A DNA stretch of 64,000 nucleotides from a virus: the IMG/VR virus record IMGVR_UViG_3300044833_000114, positions 1 to 64,000 of that record. One strand, written 5' to 3'. Below the pieces are notes generated by a model, which ran no database searches, was not told the DNA's origin, and saw nothing but the letters and a program-made list of their open reading frames with translations. Shown here one piece after another: positions 42,218-49,757 of this stretch (the first letter of the stretch is position 1; every line of letters starts with the position of its first letter). The translations under genes were made by a program, and so were the position numbers.

Positions 42218-43402
42218 CTACGCTGCTTGCGTCTGTTTTCCCAGTCCTGATTGAGGGTGAACAGGGTGAAGCAGAGATGGAATCGAGTTGAGAATTCGCT
42301 TCCTGTACTCTGGTCTGAGATGAGTGTATAGCTTGACCATTTCATCGCTACCGTGCCCAATCCAAGCGCGAATCGTTTCGATTGGCGTGTTGCATTCGAC
42401 AAGATAGCTGACCCTGCCGTGCCGGAAAGCGTGCGTCCCAGATTGCGGGATGCCCAGTTTTCTCAGCAGCGGATACAGAACCCGGTTGAGAATTCTCGGA
42501 TGTTTGAACGTGGTTCCGTGTTTCGTTTGAAACACGAAGCCGAGTGTTCTACCGTTCAAATGTTTTTTGATCATCTCACCCAGGCCGATCTGGATATCGA
42601 TTGTCCGATAAGCTTTCAGGCTCTTCGGACTTTGAACCTTGCCGCGCCGTACCGACCGTCGAACATGGATCAGTAAGCGTTGCAGATCGACATCCTCGAC
42701 GCGCAACCCGTACGCTTCCCCTGAGCGCAATCCTGTTTCAGTAAAGACTGCGAACAAAGTCTTGTACGGCTCTCTCACGGCATCAACGATCATCTGCATC
42801 TGCTCCGGAGAATGACAAGGATGCTGCCGCCTCGGTTCCAAGGCGGACGGAAAGTGGATCAGCGTCTTATCAAATTTTCTTCCGAGAACCATCTGCAGCG
42901 TCTTCGCGATCCCGCGTTGGGTGTACGGCGATAACCTCGACAGTGATCCCAACCACTCGTTCACCGACTCTTCCCCGATCAAATCAACCGGATGCTTCCC
43001 CCACTGCGGGAGAAGATACGTGTTGATGTGCCAGTTCATGGTGTCCTGAGTGCCTAGTTTCTGCCGCACGAGATACATCTGCGTCCACCTGATTACGCGT
43101 TTTTCGAATAACTCGCTGGACGGGATAACATACGACGGCTCGTTTAAGCCTTCGGATGCTATGACCGATTTAAGTTTCCGGCGAGCTTCTGATTTGGTCA
43201 TTTCCGAGACAGGTCCTAGGACGACCGCTTTGTTGACGCGCCGATCCTGCCCTGGCACATCCACAAGATAGCGACCACGATATGACCCGCTACGGACTTC
43301 AACTGAACCGTTCTGCCCGATTCTACGAGACAACGATTTACCCCGCTTTCTCGTTGAATCGGCGTCGGCTATCACGGTATCAGGTTTAGGAAATTGGATC
43401 AA
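42218..43402 (-). CDS. int: Tyrosine recombinase / integrase 1
   Basis: A ~394-aa integrase. Catalytic residues are in place: Arg in ETGLRSGEAYGL, Lys in QSPKSLKAYR, H-x2-R in THAFRHGRVS, His in IGHGSDEMV and Tyr in LYTHLRPEYR or the earlier KLY. The start is uncertain: the frame is open to ATG 43573, but that would overlap the upstream gene by 170 nt; TTG 43402, two bases after that gene's stop, or GTG 43375 are more likely. The adjacent tRNA-like sequence supports integration into tRNA-Gln. Confidence 0.85.
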   Translation of the reverse strand: MIQFPKPDTVIADADSTRKRGKSLSRRIGQNGSVEVRSGSYRGRYLVDVPGQDRRVNKAVVLGPVSEMTKSEARRKLKSVIASEGLNEPSYVIPSSELFEKRVIRWTQMYLVRQKLGTQDTMNWHINTYLLPQWGKHPVDLIGEESVNEWLGSLSRLSPYTQRGIAKTLQMVLGRKFDKTLIHFPSALEPRRQHPCHSPEQMQMIVDAVREPYKTLFAVFTETGLRSGEAYGLRVEDVDLQRLLIHVRRSVRRGKVQSPKSLKAYRTIDIQIGLGEMIKKHLNGRTLGFVFQTKHGTTFKHPRILNRVLYPLLRKLGIPQSGTHAFRHGRVSYLVECNTPIETIRAWIGHGSDEMVKLYTHLRPEYRKRILNSIPSLLHPVHPQSGLGKQTQAA

Positions 43403-43403
43403 A

Positions 43404-43649
43404 CTAGGCGTCCAGACGTTCCAGAATTCGGTCGACGATGGCGTAACAATTGACTTCTCCGACTTCCGCGTAGCTACAAATTCCCTCGCGAACAATGTCC
43501 ACCAGTTCTTCTCGGAGATCTTCCTCGGTGGTGTCTTCCTCTTCCGGTTCCTCCTCCCAGGGGTGGTATCCAAACTGCGTCCGGTTGTTGTGGACGGAGT
43601 TCCGGGGCGACATGCGACACTTCTTGCACGGATACGCGGAGACGCTCAT
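43404..43649 (-). CDS. Small acidic protein with Cys motif
   Basis: An 81-aa protein (TGATG junction with the GHKL gene). N-terminal YPCKKCRMSPRNS could be half a zinc site; the middle is highly acidic (EEEPEEEDTTEEDLREELVD) and the end is helical (CYAIVDRILERLDA). Not recognised. Confidence 0.6.
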   Translation of the reverse strand: MSVSAYPCKKCRMSPRNSVHNNRTQFGYHPWEEEPEEEDTTEEDLREELVDIVREGICSYAEVGEVNCYAIVDRILERLDA

Positions 43650-44698
43650 CAAGCCGCCTTTGTTCTTTCTGCCGGGTCCATGCTGGCGATGATTTCATCT
43701 AGGTCGTGAGCCATAGTTCTATCCATGTTCCACACGTATTTCTTGCGAAAGTCTTTCAGCTGATCCAGAGGGCTAGCCATTGTTGGAATGAAAAACGAAC
43801 GGAGCAGTCGAAGAACGGATTTCACTTTCTCCGGAACAAGCACCCACTTGATCCCGGCGTTAGTGGCGCGCTGGATTTCTTCCTGGCTGGAGACAGGCAC
43901 CGCATGTATTCCGTAGGACGAACTGAAATAACTAGCTTGATCTAAGGCCAATCTGGAAGTTGGCGCGGCGTGACTCTCAACGTACTCGACGTCGGGAGCT
44001 TCCTCGTTCATGAGCTCTACGGCTCTCTTGCCGCCTCGATCGGTCCAGAGCTTACTGGTCTCCCACGCCAGGTCGAAGCCGGATACCATCCCGCGGTCCC
44101 GATCCAGATTGATGGTGCCGGCACGGAAAGCGTAGCCGCACTTGAATCCTTTAACTGTGGTCACATACAGTCCGCCGACGTAGATGCGCCCCATCTGGTC
44201 TGGAGCCTCGAGGATGCTGTTGAAAGTCTCATCTTGTGGCCGGATGTTTTTCCGGATCGTGTCCCAGTCGGACTCCGTCACATCGCCGACGATGAACTCC
44301 ACGCCTTCGCGTTCTTCCACAGGCTCTGTGTAGATCTTGAGTACCACGGAGTTGAAGGTGTCATCGTGCTCCAGCTTTGGTTGCCAGCTCTCCGAGCCCG
44401 TCAATACTTCGACGGGATTACCCAAGCGCGCGAGCACGAGCAGAGAAAGCTTGAATCCTTCTCCGAACTTGCCGCGAAGATTTTGTTCGCGCTTCGATGA
44501 GTTTCCGAGAACGAGCATCGAATGATCAAGCCGACCGCGCGTAGTCGCGATGCGAAGTAGATTGCCGTCGTAGGTCAACGAAGCTTTGCAAACTCCGTCC
44601 GCGGTTTCGTCGAGCGCATTCTGCCAGAGCTCACGCACGGCTTCCCACAAACCCCAACCGATCACGTAGCCGTCCGACATTGGTAAAGTAAATTTCAT
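43649..44698 (-). CDS. GHKL (HSP90/gyrase/MORC-type) ATPase domain protein
   Basis: A 349-aa protein. WEAVRELWQNALDE places the Mg-binding Asn27 and Glu23 as in the N box, and RGKFGEGFKLSLL (~75-86) is a good ATP-lid G2 box. The usual D-x-G-x-G G1 box is replaced by IATTRGRLDHSM, so ATP binding may be altered. The remaining ~250 residues are unassigned. No gyrase, kinase or HSP90 C-domain. It overlaps the 29-residue membrane gene by 4 nt. Confidence 0.7.
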   Translation of the reverse strand: MKFTLPMSDGYVIGWGLWEAVRELWQNALDETADGVCKASLTYDGNLLRIATTRGRLDHSMLVLGNSSKREQNLRGKFGEGFKLSLLVLARLGNPVEVLTGSESWQPKLEHDDTFNSVVLKIYTEPVEEREGVEFIVGDVTESDWDTIRKNIRPQDETFNSILEAPDQMGRIYVGGLYVTTVKGFKCGYAFRAGTINLDRDRGMVSGFDLAWETSKLWTDRGGKRAVELMNEEAPDVEYVESHAAPTSRLALDQASYFSSSYGIHAVPVSSQEEIQRATNAGIKWVLVPEKVKSVLRLLRSFFIPTMASPLDQLKDFRKKYVWNMDRTMAHDLDEIIASMDPAERTKAA

Positions 44699-44784
44699 CT
44701 GATCACCCTATCGCGAAACAAATAACCGATCGCAAAACAAAGACCGCCAAACACAACCACCACTGCTACGGGGTACCAATCCAT
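44695..44784 (-). CDS. 29-residue single-span membrane protein
   Basis: Tiny gene from ATG 44784 behind GGGAGTGGTTCTG. Almost the whole product is one hydrophobic span (PVAVVVVFGGLCFAIGYLF) with a basic end (RDRVIR). TGATG upstream junction and ATGA downstream junction tie it into the operon. Coding is supported by both overlaps and the ribosome binding site. Confidence 0.5.
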   Translation of the reverse strand: MDWYPVAVVVVFGGLCFAIGYLFRDRVIR

Positions 44785-44912
44785 CAGAACCACTCCCATA
44801 ATTCGTTGTCTTTCAACGGGTAGAAAACATGACCGCGCGAAGAATAGTGTGACGACCACACAAACAGACCGTGTTCGGTTCGGATCAAGAGTTCGTTGCA
44901 TCGCCAAGGCAT
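44784..44912 (-). CDS. 42-residue hypothetical protein
   Basis: Small gene from ATG 44912 behind AAGGAGTACTACTG. Product is Trp/aromatic-rich (MPWRCNELLIRTEHGLFVW). Its ribosome binding site is one copy of a 23-base repeat also found before the gene ending at 44926. Unknown function. Confidence 0.5.
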   Translation of the reverse strand: MPWRCNELLIRTEHGLFVWSSHYSSRGHVFYPLKDNELWEWF

Positions 44913-44932
44913 CAGTAGTACTCCTTCAACTC
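44910..44932 (-). repeat. 23-bp repeat containing a ribosome binding site, copy 1
   Basis: The minus strand reads GAGTTGAAGGAGTACTACTG then ATG. The same 23 bases occur at 45091-45113. Each copy ends in the start codon of the next gene. In copy 2 the repeat also encodes the C-terminal ELKEYY of the 167-aa protein. Confidence 0.7.
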
Positions 44933-45093
44933 GTGGTCCTTACAAATGGCGTTTGTTGCTTGAGCCATGCCACAGATTCTTTTGTCGGATACTTGTACAG
45001 GTGCAGCGTCCCGGGCGTGTATTTCTGCCCGTTCATAAAGGCGATTTGCTTTGCTTCTTCCAGCGTGGCCTGTTCGTACTCAACCTTGTTCAT
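44926..45093 (-). CDS. 55-residue hypothetical protein
   Basis: Small gene from ATG 45093 (TGATG with the upstream gene, ribosome binding site in the 23-bp repeat). Sequence MNKVEYEQATLEEAKQIAFM is a compact alpha/beta opening. No family recognised. It lies between two copies of the repeat, so it may itself have been inserted or duplicated with the repeat. Confidence 0.55.
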   Translation of the reverse strand: MNKVEYEQATLEEAKQIAFMNGQKYTPGTLHLYKYPTKESVAWLKQQTPFVRTTS

Positions 45094-45113
45094 CAGTAGT
45101 ACTCCTTCAACTC
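45091..45113 (-). repeat. 23-bp repeat containing a ribosome binding site, copy 2
   Basis: Second exact copy of the element at 44910-44932, 181 bases away, at the junction of the 167-aa and 55-aa genes. Confidence 0.7.
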
Positions 45114-45596
45114 ATGTGCCTTCGCGATCGCGCGTTCCTTAGCTGTAGCTCCGACGTAGCTGATCATGACCCCCACTGGCGGACACACGCTCCACCACTC
45201 CATGGTGTCGAACCTCTTATCGATGCCGACGGCGATGTTGGCAACCCACTCCACGTTCTTGAGGCACTCGAGATATCGGTTGTTGTTTGTCATCCCTCTT
45301 TCGTACGGATGGCTCTGAACGAACTTCCTAAGCTTCACCAGGGCAATGCTGTCCTCCAGCTGCTTGATGAGATCAGGCGTCTCGCCCTTGACTGTGAGTT
45401 TCAGGCTGTCGAACATTTCCTTCGTGAATATAGGGGGGACCAATATCTTTTTGTCACTCCAATTCATGTACTGGACGGGACCGGGGCCGACCGGTACCCT
45501 AACAAGTTTCTCTTTCTCAACAGCGGCTGGCTTCGTCGGATGGAGTTCGAACCATCGCTTGCGTAGTAATGCTTCTTTCTGTTCGAGCGTTGACAT
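45093..45596 (-). CDS. Hypothetical protein
   Basis: A 167-aa protein from ATG 45596. Features: charged N-terminus, GPGPVQYMNWSDKKILVPPI in the middle, a helical DLIKQLEDSIALVKLRKFV, and an end running through the 23-bp repeat (AHELKEYY). No motif identified. Overlaps both neighbours by a few bases. Confidence 0.6.
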   Translation of the reverse strand: MSTLEQKEALLRKRWFELHPTKPAAVEKEKLVRVPVGPGPVQYMNWSDKKILVPPIFTKEMFDSLKLTVKGETPDLIKQLEDSIALVKLRKFVQSHPYERGMTNNNRYLECLKNVEWVANIAVGIDKRFDTMEWWSVCPPVGVMISYVGATAKERAIAKAHELKEYY

Positions 45597-45760
45597 CAAA
45601 CCTTAGCTCCTTCCACCTTTAGGATGCAGCATGCTCCGTACGTGAACGGGCCGACGCGGAAGGCTTCGTCACCAACAGGTCTGCAACACCGGGCGCACAC
45701 GATGCTCCGCGTTGGCTTCAGCGCGACGGTCGTTAGATTTTCCTGAACCTTGGTGCTCAT
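45596..45760 (-). CDS. Small zinc-ribbon-like protein
   Basis: A 54-aa protein from ATG 45760 (GGAAGGGAAACA). Contains VCARCCRPVGDEA and a second YGACCIL Cys pair, likely a zinc site. ATGA overlap with the preceding gene. Confidence 0.6.
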   Translation of the reverse strand: MSTKVQENLTTVALKPTRSIVCARCCRPVGDEAFRVGPFTYGACCILKVEGAKV

Positions 45761-46080
45761 TGTTTCCCTTCCAGCCATCGCTGTGCCCTGCGTACGAAGT
45801 ATTCCTTCTTGTGGCAGTGTTCCCATCCATGATCGTGCTCAAAACCTGCACAGATGTGATGCAGTGCCTTGAACGCACCTCGGAACTCGCGGTGTAGCTT
45901 CTCAGCCAGTGCTTCGACTTCACCGGTCTGATTACCGTGTTCTGCTCTCTGGCTTTGTTCAGCCACAGACCGCAACCATGCTAGGCGTTCAGGTGTCATC
46001 ACTGCCGCTTCCATGTCTTGCAGGAACCGTTCTGCGGCTTTGCCTGTTATCGGTGGTGTGGCTTCTATAGGTCTACTCAT
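45757..46080 (-). CDS. Hypothetical helical protein
   Basis: A 107-aa protein from ATG 46080 behind GAGGGAATCG. All-helical, charged (ERLAWLRSVAEQSQRAEHG), with CAGFEHDHGWEHCHKKEYF near the end, a Cys/His cluster that could bind metal. Not recognised. Confidence 0.6.
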   Translation of the reverse strand: MSRPIEATPPITGKAAERFLQDMEAAVMTPERLAWLRSVAEQSQRAEHGNQTGEVEALAEKLHREFRGAFKALHHICAGFEHDHGWEHCHKKEYFVRRAQRWLEGKQ

Positions 46081-46244
46081 TCGATTCCCTCTTTCACGTC
46101 TCGTTCGACGTGGTGCTTCCAATGCTTCTTGATGAATGGGAACAGCAAGCCGCTGAGCACTAGGTCGAACAAGACCATCAGGAAGATCTCGAACTGCCAA
46201 TGCGCCTTGTCGCGGAGCAGCGTCCAGAACGTTTCGTGATCCAT
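46077..46244 (-). CDS. Small single-span membrane protein
   Basis: A 55-aa protein from ATG 46244. One hydrophobic span (FEIFLMVLFDLVLSGLLFPF) followed by a basic/His-rich tail (KKHWKHHVERDVKEG). TGATG and ATGA junctions on both sides support coding. Confidence 0.55.
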   Translation of the reverse strand: MDHETFWTLLRDKAHWQFEIFLMVLFDLVLSGLLFPFIKKHWKHHVERDVKEGIE

Positions 46245-46519
46245 CACCCTTCTCTCAGGAACAAAGCTTCTTTGATTAGATCAAGCGCTGCGTAAAGAGC
46301 TTTCTTATATCTCTCTTCTCGCTCGCCTACCGGTGGCGCCGCTCCACCTTTGTTGTGCTTGCACCGGTCTTCCTGCGGTATCCCGTAATACCATTTCATG
46401 AATTTTGAGTCGTAGAAGCGAGGGTCGGGGAATCCGTAGTCGTCCACTTTGAGTGAGCACCGCGGACATAACTGAAACTTCGTTCCGCTCGAGAGCGTGT
46501 GTCCGATCACTGCGTTCAT
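46244..46519 (-). CDS. Zinc-motif protein related to the 22-kb coiled-coil protein
   Basis: A 91-aa protein. HTLSSGTKFQLCPRCSLKV near the N-terminus and CKHNKGGAAPP near the middle parallel HTLTTGVTFRLCSRCGKTW and CTHMKGG of the 215-aa protein at 21945-22592, but in the opposite order. Probably a metal-binding fold shared by both. Function unknown. Confidence 0.6.
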   Translation of the reverse strand: MNAVIGHTLSSGTKFQLCPRCSLKVDDYGFPDPRFYDSKFMKWYYGIPQEDRCKHNKGGAAPPVGEREERYKKALYAALDLIKEALFLREG

Positions 46520-46866
46520 TGGGCCTCCACGGGCTCGCCGTACTCAACCATTTCTTTCAAACTGCTGTTTAAGCGATCCGCGCTCGGTCTTGCTGCAGGT
46601 ACTTTGCCGTTCTCGTCGGTGCGCGGGTAGGCTAGGGACCAGGTGCTGCGACACACCAGACGTGTTTGTGGGTCTCCAATGTATCCGGTTGTTTCATACC
46701 GCACTGTCCGAAGTTCAATCAGGCCGTCTCCGTCCGCGATTAGCTCGTTGCCGCTGAACTTCACGACCTGGCGCTCGAGGGCATTACCGTTGCGCTTGAG
46801 GTCTTCGAACATCTCGTCGCGCTTGTCTTTCTCTGTCGTTGTGATCACTTCGAAATTATCGTACAT
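46516..46866 (-). CDS. Hypothetical protein
   Basis: A 116-aa protein; ATG 46866 has AAAGGAGAAACG upstream. Charged N-terminus, then a beta-rich ERQVVKFSGNELIADGDGLI region. The promoter-like TTGACA of the AACGTT-type motif lies just upstream at 46881-46886. Unknown function. Confidence 0.6.
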   Translation of the reverse strand: MYDNFEVITTTEKDKRDEMFEDLKRNGNALERQVVKFSGNELIADGDGLIELRTVRYETTGYIGDPQTRLVCRSTWSLAYPRTDENGKVPAARPSADRLNSSLKEMVEYGEPVEAQ

Positions 46867-46894
46867 CGTTTCTCCTTTGATGTCAAACATTGAT

Positions 46895-47002
46895 TTAGTT
46901 TCTTATCTTCAAACGATACCGAATCCACTTTGTGTAGTAGCCAGATCGCAGAAGGTGAATGAAAACAGCCAACTTTTCTGGAATGGGTATGGTGATCGTC
47001 AT
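46895..47002 (-). CDS. 35-residue peptide
   Basis: Short gene from ATG 47002 behind TTTGAAGGATAT. Product MTITIPIPEKLAVFIHLLRS is hydrophobic then basic. Supported only by the ribosome binding site and absence of another gene in the 126-bp gap. Confidence 0.35.
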   Translation of the reverse strand: MTITIPIPEKLAVFIHLLRSGYYTKWIRYRLKIRN

Positions 47003-47016
47003 ATATCCTTCAAACG

Positions 47017-47511
47017 TTATCCTGCCACCAATGTCTTCAGATCACCCTCTGACGTTTCCTTCGCGACCAGGGCTTCGTGCAGCAGAGCCTCGGCCTTCAG
47101 CAGTTCCGATTTGATCTTCTCCACGCGTGCCAGGTTCTGGGCCCAGTCCTTCGAGGCTTTAGCGTAGGCCGAGGCGGCGCGCATAACCTTGGAGGCGTGG
47201 GAGTCGTCAGTCGGCAGAGTGTCGAAAGATTCCTTGGCCGTTCGCGCAGGGATGAGGCTAGCTTTTCCGTTCGCTATGATCTGTAGGGGCCCCCACGCGT
47301 CCGGATCGGTCGACAATTCGAAATCAGTCTTCTTGTTGAACGCAGCCTGCTCGGCGAGTAGTGCCGGACCATCCATTTGCTCGATGTCCGGCGGTGGGGC
47401 TCCTGTGATCTCAGAGGGCGCCGTAGGCACGAACGTCTGAGGCTTCTTGCGCTCCAGGGATGCGCAGACCATGCATCTCGTTTGGTTGTGTTTCTCGCAA
47501 CGCTCGTTCAT
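47017..47511 (-). CDS. Hypothetical protein with Cys/His start and coiled coil
   Basis: A 164-aa protein, ATG 47511 behind AGGAGAAACA. Opens MNERCEKHNQTRCMVCASLE, a probable zinc finger, followed by a Pro-rich linker and a C-terminal coiled coil (AQNLARVEKIKSELLKAEAL). Might link nucleic acid binding with oligomerisation. Not recognised. Confidence 0.6.
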   Translation of the reverse strand: MNERCEKHNQTRCMVCASLERKKPQTFVPTAPSEITGAPPPDIEQMDGPALLAEQAAFNKKTDFELSTDPDAWGPLQIIANGKASLIPARTAKESFDTLPTDDSHASKVMRAASAYAKASKDWAQNLARVEKIKSELLKAEALLHEALVAKETSEGDLKTLVAG

Positions 47512-47678
47512 TGTTTCTCCTGTTCTTTCTTTATCTGATAATAGGCCGGCAGCGGGTTGCGGTACGTCACAACTCCCGGTGGCTTTGGAAACGCTTTGTC
47601 CCACTCGCGCTCCCACCTGATATTCTCTGGTGTGTTGAAGCTGCTGAAAGATCTTCCCTTCGCTTGTAGCTCCTTCAT
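47508..47678 (-). CDS. 56-residue hypothetical protein
   Basis: From ATG 47678 (AGGAGAAGGC). Opens MKELQAKGRSFSSFNTPEN and is rich in Pro/Arg/Lys. ATGA overlaps on both sides make coding likely. Unknown. Confidence 0.5.
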   Translation of the reverse strand: MKELQAKGRSFSSFNTPENIRWEREWDKAFPKPPGVVTYRNPLPAYYQIKKEQEKQ

Positions 47679-47809
47679 GCCTTCTCCTCTTCCGTCGGAG
47701 CGGGATCAACACCGTTCTTCTCCAACTTCTTGACGCGAGCTTCTAGTTTCTTTACTTTTTCTTCAAGTCCTTCAATTAGACTCTCAACCCACCATCGCGG
47801 CGCGTTCAT
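47675..47809 (-). CDS. 44-residue coiled-coil peptide
   Basis: From ATG 47809 (AAGGAGATCGC). Leu/Lys/Glu heptads (SLIEGLEEKVKKLEARVKKL) indicate a short coiled coil. ATGA overlaps with the integrase and with the next gene. Possibly a multimerising partner or excisionase-like peptide of integrase 2; speculative. Confidence 0.5.
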   Translation of the reverse strand: MNAPRWWVESLIEGLEEKVKKLEARVKKLEKNGVDPAPTEEEKA

Positions 47810-48729
47810 GCGATCTCCTTAGGAAGCGTGAATCCCAATCCAGCTTTCGCAGCCCACTGCTTGCGGAGCTCCTCTTTCTCGCCGAGCTTCGAATAACGAT
47901 CGGTGATGCCCTGCCCTTCGTGGCCCACCCAGTAGCGGATGATGTCCTCAGGCACGCCGATCTCGCGCAGCCGGGTAATCCGGAGACGCCGGAATGCGTG
48001 GAAGCCCTTGATGCCCAGGGGCTTGAGGCTGTACTTCTTCAGGTGACTCTCCCAGAGGGGCGTGCCCTCGCTCGTCTGGAACAGATAGGCGCCGGCCGGG
48101 AGGGTTCGAGAGGCTGTGTAGCCAACCAGGAACTCGTTCAGCTTAGGGTCCAGGTCAACGATCCGAACAGCCGCGGGGGTCTTTGGGTCCTGTTCCTGAC
48201 GGCCCCACAGGCTCAGCCGGACGTCTATGGCAGCCTTTGTGGGATCCCAGCCTGTGTGCACCCCGTCCCAGCCGTATCGCACGGCTGTGGCTTCACCTAT
48301 GCGAAGACCGGTACCTGCAAGGATGGCGTAGAACACTCCGTAGCGATCCTTGAGAGCTGCCGCCAGCTGCTCATCGGTGACCGTGGGTTGCTTCTGCTTG
48401 ACGACCGGGGGCAGGTCGATGAACTTGTGGTTCCATTCTCGAGGATAGAGGAGCACTCCGTCTGGGCTGACAGCCGAGGCCACGATCTGCTTGGTCAGCG
48501 AGACCACCTCGGTGATACTCTTGGGGCCCAGGCCTTTCGCCTGCAGGTCCCGAGCGAACTTGCGTAGGCCTCCGTTGTTGAAGGTCGCGAGATCCTCGGC
48601 ACCGAGCAGAGGCAGGACGTGGTTCTTCAGGTAGGAGTTGTAAGCCTGAAGAGTCGCAGGCTTGATCGGGCCGCAATTCCTCGTGGTTAGATCTCTCACC
48701 AATTCTTCCGACTGCTGCGCGAAGTTCAT
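47806..48729 (-). CDS. Tyrosine recombinase / integrase 2
   Basis: A 307-aa tyrosine recombinase. Arg in AGTGLRIGEATAV, Lys in QDPKTPAAVR, H-x2-R in GFHAFRRLRITR, His in YWVGHEGQGIT and Tyr in DRYSKLG are all present, with a SAM-like N-domain (KPATLQAYNSYLKNHVLPLL). No tRNA-like sequence flanks it. Its role may differ from integrase 1, for example genome dimer resolution, inversion or a second integration system. Confidence 0.85.
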   Translation of the reverse strand: MNFAQQSEELVRDLTTRNCGPIKPATLQAYNSYLKNHVLPLLGAEDLATFNNGGLRKFARDLQAKGLGPKSITEVVSLTKQIVASAVSPDGVLLYPREWNHKFIDLPPVVKQKQPTVTDEQLAAALKDRYGVFYAILAGTGLRIGEATAVRYGWDGVHTGWDPTKAAIDVRLSLWGRQEQDPKTPAAVRIVDLDPKLNEFLVGYTASRTLPAGAYLFQTSEGTPLWESHLKKYSLKPLGIKGFHAFRRLRITRLREIGVPEDIIRYWVGHEGQGITDRYSKLGEKEELRKQWAAKAGLGFTLPKEIA

Positions 48730-48929
48730 CCCTCGCTCCTTTCAAAGGCGCCCTGAATTTCGGCGTATACCTTGTCGCGTTTTCGCCTACGTGCAGATAA
48801 TCCGCAATCGCAAAAATCTCCGTGGGGCCCGTTGGTCGCACCGTACGAACAGTCCGGCGAATGTTCTAATGTTTGCGTTTCAAGATACGTAGCCGCTGCC
48901 TCCAACGCCTCGCGCACCTTGTTGGTCAC
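48726..48929 (-). CDS. Small Cys/His protein
   Basis: A 67-aa protein from GTG 48929 behind GAGGATCAT (GTGA overlap). Cys residues lie in HSPDCSYG and FCDCGLSARR, a likely zinc site, with helical flanks. ATGA overlap with integrase 2. Confidence 0.55.
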   Translation of the reverse strand: MTNKVREALEAAATYLETQTLEHSPDCSYGATNGPHGDFCDCGLSARRRKRDKVYAEIQGAFERSEG

Positions 48930-49084
48930 ATGATCCTCACAGCCACCATAATGCTGGTGGACGACAGCCAGTAGAACGCTTTCTTCCAATCGCCTTGAGC
49001 CACGTAGGCCACAGTCGCAGCGACATCGAGAACGATCATGATGTTGACTATGAAGTTTCCCCAGTTGATTGTGTGCCAACTCAT
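48926..49084 (-). CDS. 52-residue membrane protein
   Basis: From ATG 49084. Two hydrophobic stretches (NFIVNIMIVLDVAATVAYVA and YWLSSTSIMVAVRIM). Overlaps neighbours by a few bases. Unknown; too small for family assignment. Confidence 0.5.
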   Translation of the reverse strand: MSWHTINWGNFIVNIMIVLDVAATVAYVAQGDWKKAFYWLSSTSIMVAVRIM

Positions 49085-49332
49085 TCGGGCACCGGGCCGT
49101 CAGTGAATCCAACAGGCTCTCCTTTCAAGGTGACGAGATACGTGTCCCACCCGATGCGATGATCAATTCCGTCTCCGTACCCGTACTTTCGTACCTTGAT
49201 GTCCGTGCTTCCGTGTAACACATACCCGCGAGTCTCTTCAAACACGATGTGCTTCAACTCTTCGAGCGTGTTGAACTCCTGGACTTCTTTCATCGCGGTT
49301 GCCAATCCGCCTCGCACTGGTCTGAACTTCAT
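49081..49332 (-). CDS. Hypothetical protein
   Basis: An 83-aa protein, ATG 49332 behind GGAGAAGAAGACC, about 24 bases downstream of a predicted promoter start. Alpha/beta (VQEFNTLEELKHIVFEETRG, then YVLHGSTDIKVRKYG). First gene of a small minus-strand transcript leading into integrase 2. Confidence 0.6.
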   Translation of the reverse strand: MKFRPVRGGLATAMKEVQEFNTLEELKHIVFEETRGYVLHGSTDIKVRKYGYGDGIDHRIGWDTYLVTLKGEPVGFTDGPVPE

Positions 49333-49362
49333 GGTCTTCTTCTCCGTTCCATCAGTTTGAAG

Positions 49363-49390
49363 ATTATCACACGTCAACGTTCGATGTCAA
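49363..49390 (-). promoter_or_regulatory. Sigma70 promoter with tandem 13-bp operator-like units
   Basis: TTGACA (49385-49390), a 16-base spacer, GATAAT (49363-49368). Two 13-mers, GACGTTGACATCG (49382-49394) and AACGTTGACGTGT (49369-49381), overlap the -35 box and spacer, matching the motif at 476-514. A repressor bound there would block the promoter. It drives the gene at 49332 toward integrase 2. Confidence 0.65.
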
Positions 49391-49394
49391 CGTC

Positions 49395-49757
49395 TTATTT
49401 GTTCTCCCAATCCCAAAACCCTTGATGCCCTCTGGCCGGGACAGGCTCCTTAAACTTCTGGATGCGCTCGAAGAAGTAGCCCCACCGCCCGGGTGCGTAG
49501 TCGCCATAAGGGTCCGGAGCGACGAACCGGTCGGGAAATTGGAGGAGTCCACTCTTGAAAGCCGTACCGAGCACGGCACCTGTTGGAATCGTGTCGGGGT
49601 TGTAGCCGAAGCGAATGCAAGCTTCGTGATCGACGTGCAGACCGGCATGAATAGCGACGGGGCCGACGTGATGCCAGGGACGCGGCCGTGTCTCTATGGG
49701 CTTTCGTCCGTCGACGATCAAACTAGCCCAGGGTTGCCACAGCGTGAGTGCTTTCAT
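49395..49757 (-). CDS. ASCH-domain protein
   Basis: A 120-aa protein. MKALTLWQPWASLIVDGRKP and IETRPRPWHHVGPVAIHAG match the ASCH fold (RNA-binding, PUA-related) and the variant widespread in phages. The function in phage is unknown; proposed roles are RNA binding, modified-nucleoside hydrolysis or translation control. ATGA overlap with the next gene. Confidence 0.85.
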   Translation of the reverse strand: MKALTLWQPWASLIVDGRKPIETRPRPWHHVGPVAIHAGLHVDHEACIRFGYNPDTIPTGAVLGTAFKSGLLQFPDRFVAPDPYGDYAPGRWGYFFERIQKFKEPVPARGHQGFWDWENK

